DNA of 64,000 nucleotides, from contig CBFIBG010000014.1 of assembly GCA_965660815.1 (NCBI GenBank), positions 1-64,000 of the forward strand. Direction: 5' to 3'. The notes under the pieces were generated by a model. The model was not told the origin of the DNA. It ran no database searches and was given only the letters and a program-made list of their open reading frames with translations. The stretch's first letter is position 1; every line of letters starts with the position of its first letter. Shown here piece after piece: positions 8,737-17,854 of the stretch. This DNA comes from Glaciecola sp965660815 (GTDB lineage Bacteria > Pseudomonadota > Gammaproteobacteria > Enterobacterales > Alteromonadaceae). Both the position numbers and the translations under genes were made by a program.

Positions 8737-9060
8737 TCTTTCCAAGCCTTGATTGACATAAAACACAATTTAAAAATCTTCATTCTTTGTATATCGGAAC
8801 TATTCTGTGTTTTTTAAATTTAATTACATAAAACACTTAGTTTGATAACTAAAAATGCTACGGTCTTTTACTATATCGGTGGCGAATATAAACACCTAGA
8901 AACTTATTCACAGTACAATGTTCTAATCAATTAAATGCTGGCGTTTTAAAGCAGATGTCATGCCCACCGTAAACGTATATAATAAGTGGTTAAACAAGTT
9001 GTTAAATACGAATTATCAGGTAATGTTATTAAATTTGATACTGACGAAAAGAGATAGTAT
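8737..9060. other. Divergent intergenic region between LysM gene and def
   Basis: This AT-rich 324 bp stretch must hold the promoters for both directions. I see no convincing -35/-10 pair. One isolated 9-mer TTATTCACA (8904-8912) fits the DnaA-box consensus, but a single copy is expected by chance. A GAGA just before the def ATG is its ribosome binding site. Confidence 0.5.
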
Positions 9061-9570
9061 ATGGCCATATTAGAAGTATTGACCTTTCCAGATGAGCGTC
9101 TTCGCACCAAAGCAGCCGAAGTCGATACGGTAGATGACGGTATAAAGACCTTGGTCAAGGATATGTTTGAAACCATGAAAGATGAAAAAGGAATTGGCTT
9201 GGCAGCAACTCAAGTAAATGTTCACAAACGCGTAGTGGTGATGGACGTGAGTGAAGAGCAAAACGAGCCTCGCGTTTTTATCAATCCAAAAATTGTAGAA
9301 AAAGAAGGCTCTACAATCAGCGAGGAAGGATGCCTGTCCGTTCCGAACAATTATGCGAAAGTCGATAGAGCGGAAAAAGTAAAAGTTGTCGCAATGGACG
9401 ACCGAGGTGCTGAGTTTGAACTTGAGGCAGAAGGCTTACTTGCCATCTGCATTCAACATGAACTGGATCATCTAGAAGGGAAACTATTTGTCGACTATTT
9501 ATCGCCATTAAAGCGTAACCGAATCAAAAAGAAACTTGAAAAAGAAGCGAAATTAGCAGCGAGGGCATAA
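9061..9570 (+). CDS. def: Peptide deformylase
   Basis: Removes the formyl group from the N-terminal methionine of new proteins. All three motifs are present: GIGLAATQ (44-51), EEGCLSVP (88-95, metal ligand Cys91) and QHELDHLEG (132-140, metal ligands His133 and His137, catalytic Glu134). The length of 169 matches the family. It is followed one base later by fmt, forming the usual def-fmt-rsmB-trkA operon. Confidence 0.98.
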   Translation: MAILEVLTFPDERLRTKAAEVDTVDDGIKTLVKDMFETMKDEKGIGLAATQVNVHKRVVVMDVSEEQNEPRVFINPKIVEKEGSTISEEGCLSVPNNYAKVDRAEKVKVVAMDDRGAEFELEAEGLLAICIQHELDHLEGKLFVDYLSPLKRNRIKKKLEKEAKLAARA

Positions 9571-9571
9571 C

Positions 9572-10501
9572 ATGCGAGTAGTCTTTGCTGGAACGCCCGA
9601 TTTCGCGGCTGCGCATCTAAAGGCGCTATTGGCCGAAAAAATCGATATCGTGGCAGTATATACGCAGCCTGATCGACCTGCGGGCAGAGGAAACAAACTA
9701 AAAGCAAGCGAAGTTAAAACACTTGCTCTGGAACATGATCTACCAGTAATACAGGTTGAATCGCTCAAAAATCAAGAAGCTCAAGAGCAGCTTTCGCAAC
9801 TAGCGCCAGATTTAATGTTGGTAGTCGCATACGGGTTAATATTACCGAAATCCGTTTTAAATATTCCAACATTTGGGTGCATTAATGTACACGGCTCTAT
9901 TTTGCCAAGACACAGAGGAGCTGCGCCCATTCAAAGAGCTATTTGGGCGGGTGATGAAGAAACTGGCGTTACTATTATGCAAATGGACGAAGGCTTAGAC
10001 ACAGGTGACATACTATCGGTTAGCAAAACACCAATAGACGATGATGAAACCAGTGCCAGTCTTTATGCAAAGCTTGCCAAGTTAGGACCTAAAGCACTCG
10101 TTGAATTTGTTAAACAAAGAGAAGCCTTTAAGGCCAAACCACAAAACGATGATGAGGCCACGTATGCCAACAAACTCAGTAAACAAGAAGCAAAGCTGGA
10201 TTGGCGATTAGATGGAGCGCAACTTGAGCGCAACATTCGCGCTTTTTTCCCTTGGCCAATCGCATGGTTTGAACATAACGGGCAACCCATAAAAGTGTTC
10301 GAGGCAAAATTTAATCATCAAAACTCGTCTAGAGTACCAGGAACAGTATTATCCTACGATAACAAAGGGCTTTGTATCAGCGTTGAAAATGGCGTGCTGT
10401 GCCTACAAAAAATCCAGTTGGCAGGTAAAAAACCTCAACAAGTTTCTCAGCTTGTTAATGGATTGCCCAATCTTTTTACGGTAGGGAACCCATTATCATA
10501 A
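9572..10501 (+). CDS. fmt: Methionyl-tRNA formyltransferase
   Basis: Formylates Met-tRNAi using 10-formyl-tetrahydrofolate. The N-terminal formyltransferase domain has FAGTPDFAA, the NVHGSILPRHRG segment (catalytic Asn105 and His107) and GLDTGD (Asp143). A C-terminal OB-like tRNA-binding domain follows. Length 309 is normal. It acts as the opposite partner of the preceding def gene. Confidence 0.98.
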   Translation: MRVVFAGTPDFAAAHLKALLAEKIDIVAVYTQPDRPAGRGNKLKASEVKTLALEHDLPVIQVESLKNQEAQEQLSQLAPDLMLVVAYGLILPKSVLNIPTFGCINVHGSILPRHRGAAPIQRAIWAGDEETGVTIMQMDEGLDTGDILSVSKTPIDDDETSASLYAKLAKLGPKALVEFVKQREAFKAKPQNDDEATYANKLSKQEAKLDWRLDGAQLERNIRAFFPWPIAWFEHNGQPIKVFEAKFNHQNSSRVPGTVLSYDNKGLCISVENGVLCLQKIQLAGKKPQQVSQLVNGLPNLFTVGNPLS

Positions 10502-10539
10502 GTCGCTCTCACACCTTAAAAAAAACGAATTACACTGTC

Positions 10540-11886
10540 TTGCGAAATAAAAACAAGCGCGCTGATTGCGCTTGGATCATATTCAATGTTTTGGAAAATG
10601 GCCGCTCTCTAAATGAACTTTTGCCCATAGTCTTTGAAAAATATGAACCAAAAGAGAGGGCTTGGTTACAGGAAGTCTCATTTGGCGCATTGAGAAATTT
10701 ACCCAAATTGCAGCTTTGGTTACGGTCACTTCTCAATAAGCCATTAAAAAACAAGCAAAAAATCATAGAACATCTGTTGCTTGTAGGCATGTATCAATTA
10801 GCTTTTACGAGAACGGCACAACATGCAGCTGTGACAGAAACGGTAGAAGCTTGTAAGAAAATGAACGAAGTTAGGTTGGCAGGATTAGTCAATGCGATAC
10901 TTCGAAGCTTCCAGCGCGACAAGCCTCATGAGCAACCCATAGACGAACCTCATGCAAAAGCGGGCTTACCAAAATGGCTGTTCAAACAGTTGACCAAAAG
11001 CTACTCAGCTTCGATAGACATTGAGCAGATGATAGCTAAAATGCAAGAGCGAGCTCCGCTATTCTTGCGCATTAATACCAGATTAATCGAACCTGTATCA
11101 TTTGTTCGTTTGCTTCAAGAACACAAGTACGATTTTGAATTTATTGCGCCAGTGACCATAAAGTTAAACACATCTGGTGACATTCCGTCGATTGTTGGAT
11201 TTCACGATGGTTATTTCTCTGTTCAAGATTATGCCGCTCAACAAGCAGCGCCTCTTTTAGGTGTTCAAGCAGGGGATATTGTATTAGATTGTTGTGCAGC
11301 TCCTGGCGGAAAAACGTCTGCGTTACTTGAAAACCAGCTTCATTTAGGCCATCTTTTTGCGATAGACTCAGATCCTAAACGTATGACAAGAGTGCAAGAA
11401 AACCTGTCGCGACTAGGGCACTTGCAACACTTTTCCGGCAAACTGACCTTGTCGACGAAAGATGCAACATCGATATCAACTGATCCGTCCCTTCCGATGT
11501 TTGACAAAATATTGTTAGATGCGCCCTGCTCGGCCACCGGCGTTATTCGTCGTCACCCTGATATATTGTGGTTAAGAAAGCCTTCTGATATCGACGAATT
11601 AGTAAAGTTGCAGCGCGAAATCCTTGAGGCTGCTTGGAGTAAACTAAAGCCCAATGGGGTATTACTTTATGCCACCTGTTCGATCCTCCCACAGGAAAAT
11701 AAAACGCAAATTGATGGCTTTATTGCCGATCACAATGACGCTACACTGATACACATAAAGGCATTAGATAACAGTGATAAAGAGTGCTGGCAAATTATTA
11801 CAGGTGAACTTGGGATGGATGGATTTTTCTTTGCTAAGTTGAAAAAATTGAAAAATGCGCCTGACAATGACGAGATATTGGAATGA
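10540..11886 (+). CDS. rsmB: 16S rRNA (cytosine-967-C5)-methyltransferase
   Basis: An N-terminal NusB-like RNA-binding domain (about 1-140) is followed by a SAM-dependent RsmB/Nop2 methyltransferase domain. The SAM loop CCAAPGGKT and both catalytic cysteines are visible, in DAPCSATG and YATCSILPQEN. No ATG exists near the expected N-terminus. The best start is TTG at 10540, giving 448 residues, but no clear ribosome binding site supports it, and a start inside the fmt end cannot be excluded. The stop overlaps the trkA ATG. Confidence 0.94.
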   Translation: MRNKNKRADCAWIIFNVLENGRSLNELLPIVFEKYEPKERAWLQEVSFGALRNLPKLQLWLRSLLNKPLKNKQKIIEHLLLVGMYQLAFTRTAQHAAVTETVEACKKMNEVRLAGLVNAILRSFQRDKPHEQPIDEPHAKAGLPKWLFKQLTKSYSASIDIEQMIAKMQERAPLFLRINTRLIEPVSFVRLLQEHKYDFEFIAPVTIKLNTSGDIPSIVGFHDGYFSVQDYAAQQAAPLLGVQAGDIVLDCCAAPGGKTSALLENQLHLGHLFAIDSDPKRMTRVQENLSRLGHLQHFSGKLTLSTKDATSISTDPSLPMFDKILLDAPCSATGVIRRHPDILWLRKPSDIDELVKLQREILEAAWSKLKPNGVLLYATCSILPQENKTQIDGFIADHNDATLIHIKALDNSDKECWQIITGELGMDGFFFAKLKKLKNAPDNDEILE

Positions 11887-13259
11887 AGATTATAATACTT
11901 GGGGCTGGACAGGTGGGCGGTACCTTAGCTGAAAACCTAGCCGGCGAGAAAAATGAGATCACCATTATTGATTCAGACCAACACATATTAGCGAACTTAC
12001 AGGATCGGCTAGACCTGCAGGTCGTAAGAGGCATAGGTTCGCATCCAGACGTTCTTAAGAAAGCCGGTGCAGAAGACGCCGACATGCTAATTGCGGTGAC
12101 CAATAGCGATGAAAGTAACATGATGGCTTGTCAGGTTGCATACACACTGTTTAAGACTCCCACCAAAATCGCCAGAGTTCGCTCTGAACAGTATATTATT
12201 TATCAGGACCAACTGTATAAAAATAAAGACATCCCAGTTGACCATTTAATTGCGCCTGAACAACTTGTTACTACGGCAATCAAGCGATTAATTGACTACC
12301 CAGGAGCATTACAGGTAGTTGAGTTCGCCGATGGTCGAGCAAGTTTAGTTGCAGTAAAAGCCTATTACGGAGGGTTATTGGTCGGCCATGCCCTATCAGC
12401 GTTGAAAGAACATATGCCAAACGTTGATACTAGAGTGGCAGCCATTTATCGCAGAGGCAGACCGATTAGACCTCTAGGCTCTACGGTGATTGAAGCTGAC
12501 GACGAAGTCTTTTTTATCGCAGACACTAAACACATTCGCGCTGTCATGAGCGAACTCCAAAAATTAGAATCCAATTACAAACGAATAATGATAGCTGGAG
12601 GGGGATTAATTGGTGCAGGTTTAGCAAAGCGATTAGAAGATAATCACAATGTGAAGTTAATCGAGTTTAACCCTGAGCGAGCTAAATACCTTGCTACTAC
12701 ATTAGACCACGCTACTGTGTTTCAAGGAGACGCATCTGACGCTAGTCTGTTAAGTGAAGAAAGCGTTGACCGAGTCGATGCGTTCATCGCGGTTACTAAC
12801 GATGATGAAGCGAACATTATGTCGGCTATGCTAGCAAAGCGAATGGGAGCGGCAAAAGCCATGGTGTTAATTCAAAGGAGCGCTTACGTAGACTTGGTTC
12901 AAGGTGGAGACATTGACATTGCCTTCTCTCCACAACAGGCGACCATTTCAGCGTTGTTAACCCATATTAGACGCGGAGATATCGTAAACGTGCATTCTCT
13001 TCGAAGGGGTGCAGCCGAGGCCATCGAAGCCATCGCCCACGGTGATGAACAAACCTCAAAAGTAATTGGAAAACAAATAAAAGACATTAAGCTGCCACCT
13101 GGAACTACCATAGGCGCAATCGTTAGAAAAGACTCTGTGATCATTGCCCACAGTGACACCCTTATTCAGGCAAACGATCACGTTATCTTATTCTTGGTTG
13201 ATAAAAAATTCATCGGCGATGTTGAGAAACTGTTCCAGCCAAGTGCGCTGTTTTTTTAG
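11883..13259 (+). CDS. trkA: Trk potassium uptake regulatory subunit TrkA
   Basis: A cytoplasmic NAD(H)-binding gating subunit of Trk K+ uptake. It has two tandem RCK units, each with a Rossmann fold (GAGQVGG at residues 6-12; AGGGLIGAG near 236) and a TrkA-C domain. Length 458 equals the E. coli type. Its start overlaps the rsmB stop (ATGA). Its membrane partner trkH lies nearby on the other strand at 15701-17152, with a signalling gene between them. Confidence 0.97.
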   Translation: MKIIILGAGQVGGTLAENLAGEKNEITIIDSDQHILANLQDRLDLQVVRGIGSHPDVLKKAGAEDADMLIAVTNSDESNMMACQVAYTLFKTPTKIARVRSEQYIIYQDQLYKNKDIPVDHLIAPEQLVTTAIKRLIDYPGALQVVEFADGRASLVAVKAYYGGLLVGHALSALKEHMPNVDTRVAAIYRRGRPIRPLGSTVIEADDEVFFIADTKHIRAVMSELQKLESNYKRIMIAGGGLIGAGLAKRLEDNHNVKLIEFNPERAKYLATTLDHATVFQGDASDASLLSEESVDRVDAFIAVTNDDEANIMSAMLAKRMGAAKAMVLIQRSAYVDLVQGGDIDIAFSPQQATISALLTHIRRGDIVNVHSLRRGAAEAIEAIAHGDEQTSKVIGKQIKDIKLPPGTTIGAIVRKDSVIIAHSDTLIQANDHVILFLVDKKFIGDVEKLFQPSALFF

Positions 13260-13348
13260 TCGAGATTGGGCTGGTATTATGATTAAGAGGAATGTTTTAT
13301 ATCCCTTGAACCATGTAGCACGCGCATTGTCAGTGCTGAGGTCTGTTA

Positions 13349-15586
13349 TTAATGGGTCTTCATGCCTAGCCCAACGTTATATCTTTCACTGAGTTTATCT
13401 AAAGACATTGGCTTTCCTAAGCCGTAACCCTGTACGAAATTTACCTGCAAACTTAGTAACTCGGATTTAATTTCTATATTTTCGACAAACTCCGCTATGG
13501 TCTCCATGTCCATAATGTGCGCTATTTCGTTGAACGATTTTACCATTGTGTGGTTGATTTTATCCTTCAAAATATCTTTTACAAAAGTACCGTCTATCTT
13601 TAAGAAATCCACGGGTAAGTTTTTTAAATAACCAAAGGAAGATACTCCGATACCAAAATCGTCTAGCGCAAACTTGAATCCCAGTGTTTTTAACTTTCCT
13701 ATAAACTTTATGGCTGTATTGAGGTTGGAAACGGCGACCGTTTCTGTAATTTCAAAACACACTTTTGAAGGAGAAACGTTTGCTTGTGAAAAAATGTCGA
13801 CTATCTTTTCAAAGTTATCGGGGTTACTCAAAGTAGGGCCCGATATATTAATAGAGAATAATGATATATGTTCATACAAGGACATATGTTCTGCCATAAA
13901 TTGACAGGCGTTAGTTATCACCCACATATCAATTTTTTCGATTAAATTGAATCTTTCAGCAGCAGGGAGGAAGATACCAGGAGCTATGATTTTCCCGCTT
14001 TCGTCTATCATCCTTATCAAAAATTCAACGTGACACTTTCGGTCAGTCGACAAAGCAAATATCTCTTGAGCATATAAACAAAATCGCTCCTCTTGCATGG
14101 CATGATTAATTCTATTTACCCAACTCATTTGTGATTGTTTTTCTGCAATTTCCGTATCGTCAGGATAATAGGTATGAATCCTATTTCTTCCATTGTCTTT
14201 TGCAACGTAACAAGCCGTGTCGGCTTGTCTAAACAATTCTGTGAAGTCAGTACTGTCTTGATTAATCTGAACAAGTCCAATACTGGCGCCTAATTTAAAT
14301 ATCTTATCTTTCCAATAAAATTGATGATTTATGATTAGGTCTAGCAGTTGACTGGCAATTTCATGTGCGTGGGTTAACGAGCAGTTGTAAAGAATTAGAC
14401 CAAATTCATCTCCTCCTAATCTAGAAACCGTGTCAACATCTCTAGTTGAGCTTTGAATCAACTCGCCTAGACTCCGAAGAAGCTGATCTCCTGCTGCGTG
14501 ACCGAAGGTGTCATTGATAACCTTAAATTGGTCTAAATCGAGAAAACACATCACATGAGTTGAAGAATCGTCGCTATTACTGCTTAGTTCATCAAGGACT
14601 AAGTTGACTCTTTTTTCAAATTCCCCGCGATTTATCAATCCTGTTAAACTATCATGCGTGGCTTGATAATTAAGCTTTTCTTGTGCGACTTTTTCTTTAG
14701 ATACGTCTCTTAACACGCCGTCTATGCACGAGTAGTTGCCCATATCATCCTTAGTTAAATGAGCACTTATCTCACCCCACCATGAGGTGCCATCTTTTTT
14801 AAGAAATTCTAGCTGTCTATTTTTAACAAATCCTTCTTGCTTTAATTCAAACATTAGGTCTTCCAACTCATTGGATGGAGAATGAACGAGCTGTGAAATG
14901 TGCTTGCCAATGACTTCGTTTGGATGATTTCCCGTTAGAGTTGTAACCATTTGGGAGGCAAACATAATGACCCCATCGGTATCTGTTCGATAGACCAATT
15001 CGGGGATGTTCTCAACAAGACTGCGGTATCGGCGTTCGCTCTCAAAAAGCGCTTTTTCTACTTGCCTTCGTTTTTGAGCTTGCAACGAGTGTGAAACGAG
15101 GTCAGCCAATGAACTGACATAGGTGATCTCTTCTTCAGACCAGACTCTGACGTCTCCAATATGTTCAAGACACAATACGCCTATTAGCTTACCATTAAAG
15201 ATAATTGGTGAGTCAATAAGTGAACTTATACCATGAGCTTTTAAGTAGTTTAAAGACAATTCATGTGTTCTTATATCGCTATGGGCGTTATTCGCATTGA
15301 TGAAGCGACCATGATTGAGCGCTTCAAAATAATTTGGACAATCTTTTTTAAAAAGCAGTCCGCCCTTTGAATGATTATCTTTGCATTTTTCGTATAAATC
15401 GGCACTGTAAATACTGTCGCGATTTTCAGAAAACATCCAAATGCTGGCACGAGCAACATTTAAGGTGTTAGAGGCCTCTTCTGTAATCGCATTAAAAGAA
15501 TCACCGTAGGTAGCGCTATAAATTTCTTTATTTTTAATAATATTAAGCAGCGATTTACTAAATTTCTCAAATTCATTTGAGGCCAT
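13349..15586 (-). CDS. GAF-PAS-GGDEF-EAL cyclic-di-GMP signalling protein
   Basis: A 745-residue soluble sensor. An N-terminal GAF domain (about 10-170) is followed by PAS with PAC (about 185-300), GGDEF (about 305-470) and EAL (about 485-735). The GGDEF motif is intact near residue 390 and is preceded by an RxxD inhibitory site (RDVD). The EAL signature reads EFL, but the other phosphodiesterase residues are present (NIS, EITET, DDFG, LKIDG, AEFVEN, QGY). It could both make and degrade c-di-GMP. No membrane segment is seen. It is convergent with trkA and follows trkH. Confidence 0.93.
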   Translation of the reverse strand: MASNEFEKFSKSLLNIIKNKEIYSATYGDSFNAITEEASNTLNVARASIWMFSENRDSIYSADLYEKCKDNHSKGGLLFKKDCPNYFEALNHGRFINANNAHSDIRTHELSLNYLKAHGISSLIDSPIIFNGKLIGVLCLEHIGDVRVWSEEEITYVSSLADLVSHSLQAQKRRQVEKALFESERRYRSLVENIPELVYRTDTDGVIMFASQMVTTLTGNHPNEVIGKHISQLVHSPSNELEDLMFELKQEGFVKNRQLEFLKKDGTSWWGEISAHLTKDDMGNYSCIDGVLRDVSKEKVAQEKLNYQATHDSLTGLINRGEFEKRVNLVLDELSSNSDDSSTHVMCFLDLDQFKVINDTFGHAAGDQLLRSLGELIQSSTRDVDTVSRLGGDEFGLILYNCSLTHAHEIASQLLDLIINHQFYWKDKIFKLGASIGLVQINQDSTDFTELFRQADTACYVAKDNGRNRIHTYYPDDTEIAEKQSQMSWVNRINHAMQEERFCLYAQEIFALSTDRKCHVEFLIRMIDESGKIIAPGIFLPAAERFNLIEKIDMWVITNACQFMAEHMSLYEHISLFSINISGPTLSNPDNFEKIVDIFSQANVSPSKVCFEITETVAVSNLNTAIKFIGKLKTLGFKFALDDFGIGVSSFGYLKNLPVDFLKIDGTFVKDILKDKINHTMVKSFNEIAHIMDMETIAEFVENIEIKSELLSLQVNFVQGYGLGKPMSLDKLSERYNVGLGMKTH

Positions 15587-15700
15587 CTGGTTCTCTTCCT
15601 AAGTCGAGTTCGCGTGAGCCTACATCATCACGGTAGCTCACATTATATCCATCTTTGATTTTAACTAAAGAACATTAAGTCAAATTAGACTAATAGATTG

Positions 15701-17152
15701 TCAACTGCGCCAAAAAGTGGGAGAGAAAAGAACCAGAAGGGAAAAGATCTCCAGTCGACCAAACAGCATAGCAATCATCAACAACCATTTAGCGCCGTCA
15801 GTCACCTCTGCGTAGGTGCTAGATACCGCTCCTAAACCTGGGCCAAGGTTATTTAGTGCAGCGGCAGTAGCCGAAAAAGCGGTTATGTTATCTAACCCTG
15901 TACCAATAAGGCCTATCATTATGAATACAAACACTAAGGCATATGCAGCGAAAAAGCCCCACACCGCCTCTACTACTCTTGCGGGCATAGCTCTGTCCCC
16001 AAGCTTTACCGCATATACGGCTTTAGGATGAATTAATCGATCTACCTCTCGTCTGCCTTGAATAAACAATAATAAAACTCGAATGACTTTTAGGCCGCCG
16101 CCAGTAGAGCCCGCACACCCACCAATAAAACTGGCAAAAATAAGTAATATTGGTAAAAACGCAGGCCACGCTGAAAAGTCTGTTGTAGCAAAACCTGCAG
16201 TGGTACTAATAGACACCGCTTGAATTAAAGCCTGATCCAGTGCTATCTCAGCGGAGTCGTATACGCTGTAGTTAACAAGCACTAGAAAACAAATGGTAAT
16301 TAGTACGAATTGTATGCTGAAAAATGCCTTACACTCAGGATCTTTAAAATAATTTTTAATATTCCTCCCAACCACAGTCGAGTAATGTAGAGAAAAATTC
16401 AAGGCCGCTATCCATAAGAAAATTACGCACACGATGTTCACTGCAGGGCTATTAAAGTGTCCTAAACTGGCATCGTAGTTTGAAAAGCCTCCGATGGCTA
16501 TCGTTGAGAAGGCGTGACATATAGCATCAAACCAATTCATACCCGCTAACCAATATGCAACTGTGCACGCGATAGTGAGGGATAGGTAGATGTACCATAG
16601 ATGTTTTGCGGTGTCTGCAATGCGTGGGGTCATTTTTGAATCTTTGACCGGACCGGGAGTTTCTGCTCGGTACAATTGCATACCGCCAACACCTAAAATA
16701 GGCAAAATAGCCACGGCTAGTACGATGATCCCCATTCCTCCTAACCATTGAAGTTGCTGTCGGTAAAATTGGACCGCAGTCGGCAAAAACTCAATGCCTT
16801 CAATGACAGTGGCGCCCGTCGTTGTCAAACCAGAAAACGATTCAAAAACAGAATCAGTAATGCTCATATTAGGCTGATCAAGGAGCGCGAAAGGCAACGC
16901 ACCAAAAGTTGCAAGTACGGTCCAAAATAACACAACGATTAAGAACCCTTCTTTAGCTCTTAAATCCGCTCGGTCTCGTCGGTATGGGTACCAAAACGCA
17001 AGCCCCGTCAATAAACTTAGGATAAACGCTATCATGAAGGCCAAACCAGCCCCATCATCATATACTAATGCGATAAACGCCGGTGGAAGCATAGTTACGC
17101 TAAATAAGGCAACTAGCAAACCCAAGATCCTGATGATGGCCCCGTACTGCAC
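15701..17152 (-). CDS. trkH: Trk potassium uptake membrane subunit
   Basis: A 483-residue inner-membrane K+ channel-like subunit of the TrkH/TrkG/KtrB superfamily. It carries four M1-P-M2 repeats with selectivity-filter-type loops such as TTTGAT, STIAIGGFS, STTAGF and NNLGPG. TrkA, encoded at 11883, gates it. Proximity of trkA and trkH is unlike E. coli, where they are unlinked, and suggests coordinated inheritance. Confidence 0.95.
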   Translation of the reverse strand: MQYGAIIRILGLLVALFSVTMLPPAFIALVYDDGAGLAFMIAFILSLLTGLAFWYPYRRDRADLRAKEGFLIVVLFWTVLATFGALPFALLDQPNMSITDSVFESFSGLTTTGATVIEGIEFLPTAVQFYRQQLQWLGGMGIIVLAVAILPILGVGGMQLYRAETPGPVKDSKMTPRIADTAKHLWYIYLSLTIACTVAYWLAGMNWFDAICHAFSTIAIGGFSNYDASLGHFNSPAVNIVCVIFLWIAALNFSLHYSTVVGRNIKNYFKDPECKAFFSIQFVLITICFLVLVNYSVYDSAEIALDQALIQAVSISTTAGFATTDFSAWPAFLPILLIFASFIGGCAGSTGGGLKVIRVLLLFIQGRREVDRLIHPKAVYAVKLGDRAMPARVVEAVWGFFAAYALVFVFIMIGLIGTGLDNITAFSATAAALNNLGPGLGAVSSTYAEVTDGAKWLLMIAMLFGRLEIFSLLVLFSPTFWRS

Positions 17153-17496
17153 TTATTTAATGCTCCTAACTCTTAGTGCGAAATGTGAATAATGACGCTT
17201 AATACAATTGCGCTGAAACTATTATTCGGCATACTACAAATATTGTACGTAAATTTAAATAAAAGTCCTGTTAACACAGGTCAATTCAGTCATCAGTAAC
17301 AATAGTTTTGACGCTTTATGTCCGTTCTCAACAACATCCTCCAAAGCTTATCAAAGTCGATGCCATCTTAATATTTTACTTTATAACTTATTGAACAAAA
17401 AAGACAAAAAAATAATTTATTTTTTTACTTGGAAAGTAAAAATTTTGTGATATTTTTATACATGTTCTTTGGTCGCAATAGCCAAGGAGTGCCACC

Positions 17497-17516
17497 AAAA
17501 ATATAATAATAAAATG
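17497..17516 (+). repeat. 20 bp AT-rich direct repeat, copy 1
   Basis: The 20 bases from 17497, AAAAATATAATAATAAAATG less its first base variation, recur exactly at 17639-17658, 142 bp downstream. Composition is almost pure A/T, which lowers significance, but each copy contains a TATAAT-like hexamer. Confidence 0.5.
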
Positions 17517-17638
17517 TATGGAGTAGGTCTGATAAAAGAGTTACTTCATTTATGTATTCAAATTACTTGTCAAAAATCGCGCTTTGTATTGATAACATCG
17601 TACATAGCGATTTATTAGGTGTGGCCCGAAAAATCGGA

Positions 17639-17658
17639 AAAAATATAATAATAAAATG
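17639..17658 (+). repeat. 20 bp AT-rich direct repeat, copy 2
   Basis: Exact second copy of the repeat at 17497-17516, in the same orientation. Both copies are preceded by A-runs and followed by different sequence, so the duplication is confined to the A/T core. Confidence 0.5.
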
Positions 17659-17752
17659 GAACGTTTTAACTGTTGCATATTCCATTTCTCAAAAATACAA
17701 AAGAGTTTTTCTGTTCTCCAGAAAGACCATTTCCTTATGTTTAAAATTCAAT

Positions 17753-17773
17753 TTATCAACAAAGTTATCCACA
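17753..17773 (+). promoter_or_regulatory. Pair of DnaA boxes upstream of polA
   Basis: TTATCAACA (17753-17761, one mismatch) and TTATCCACA (17765-17773, perfect consensus) lie in tandem with 12 bp start-to-start spacing, ending 81 bp before the polA ATG. Two boxes this close suggest DnaA binding, possibly coupling polA expression to replication. This is inference. Confidence 0.45.
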
Positions 17774-17854
17774 GATTATTTAATGAGCAATTTATGACAA
17801 AGTATTTAATAATCAATTGTTTATTTAAATCTTAATTATTACTATGAGTCTTTT

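Larger units (their letters stand above)
17153..17854. other. Long AT-rich intergenic region upstream of polA
   Basis: About 700 bp without a credible gene. It contains two 20 bp direct repeats and two adjacent DnaA-box sequences (separate entries). A possible 81-codon frame at 17552-17797 has no recognisable content and no ribosome binding site. The promoters for trkH (left) and polA (right) must lie here, but I cannot place them confidently. Confidence 0.5.

Noticed and set aside
8904..8912. Single DnaA-box 9-mer between the LysM gene and def
   Set aside because: One isolated match is expected by chance in a 64 kb window and no second box is near.
17552..17797. 81-codon open frame upstream of polA
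   Set aside because: No ribosome binding site, no recognisable content, and it overlaps the repeats and DnaA boxes of a regulatory region.
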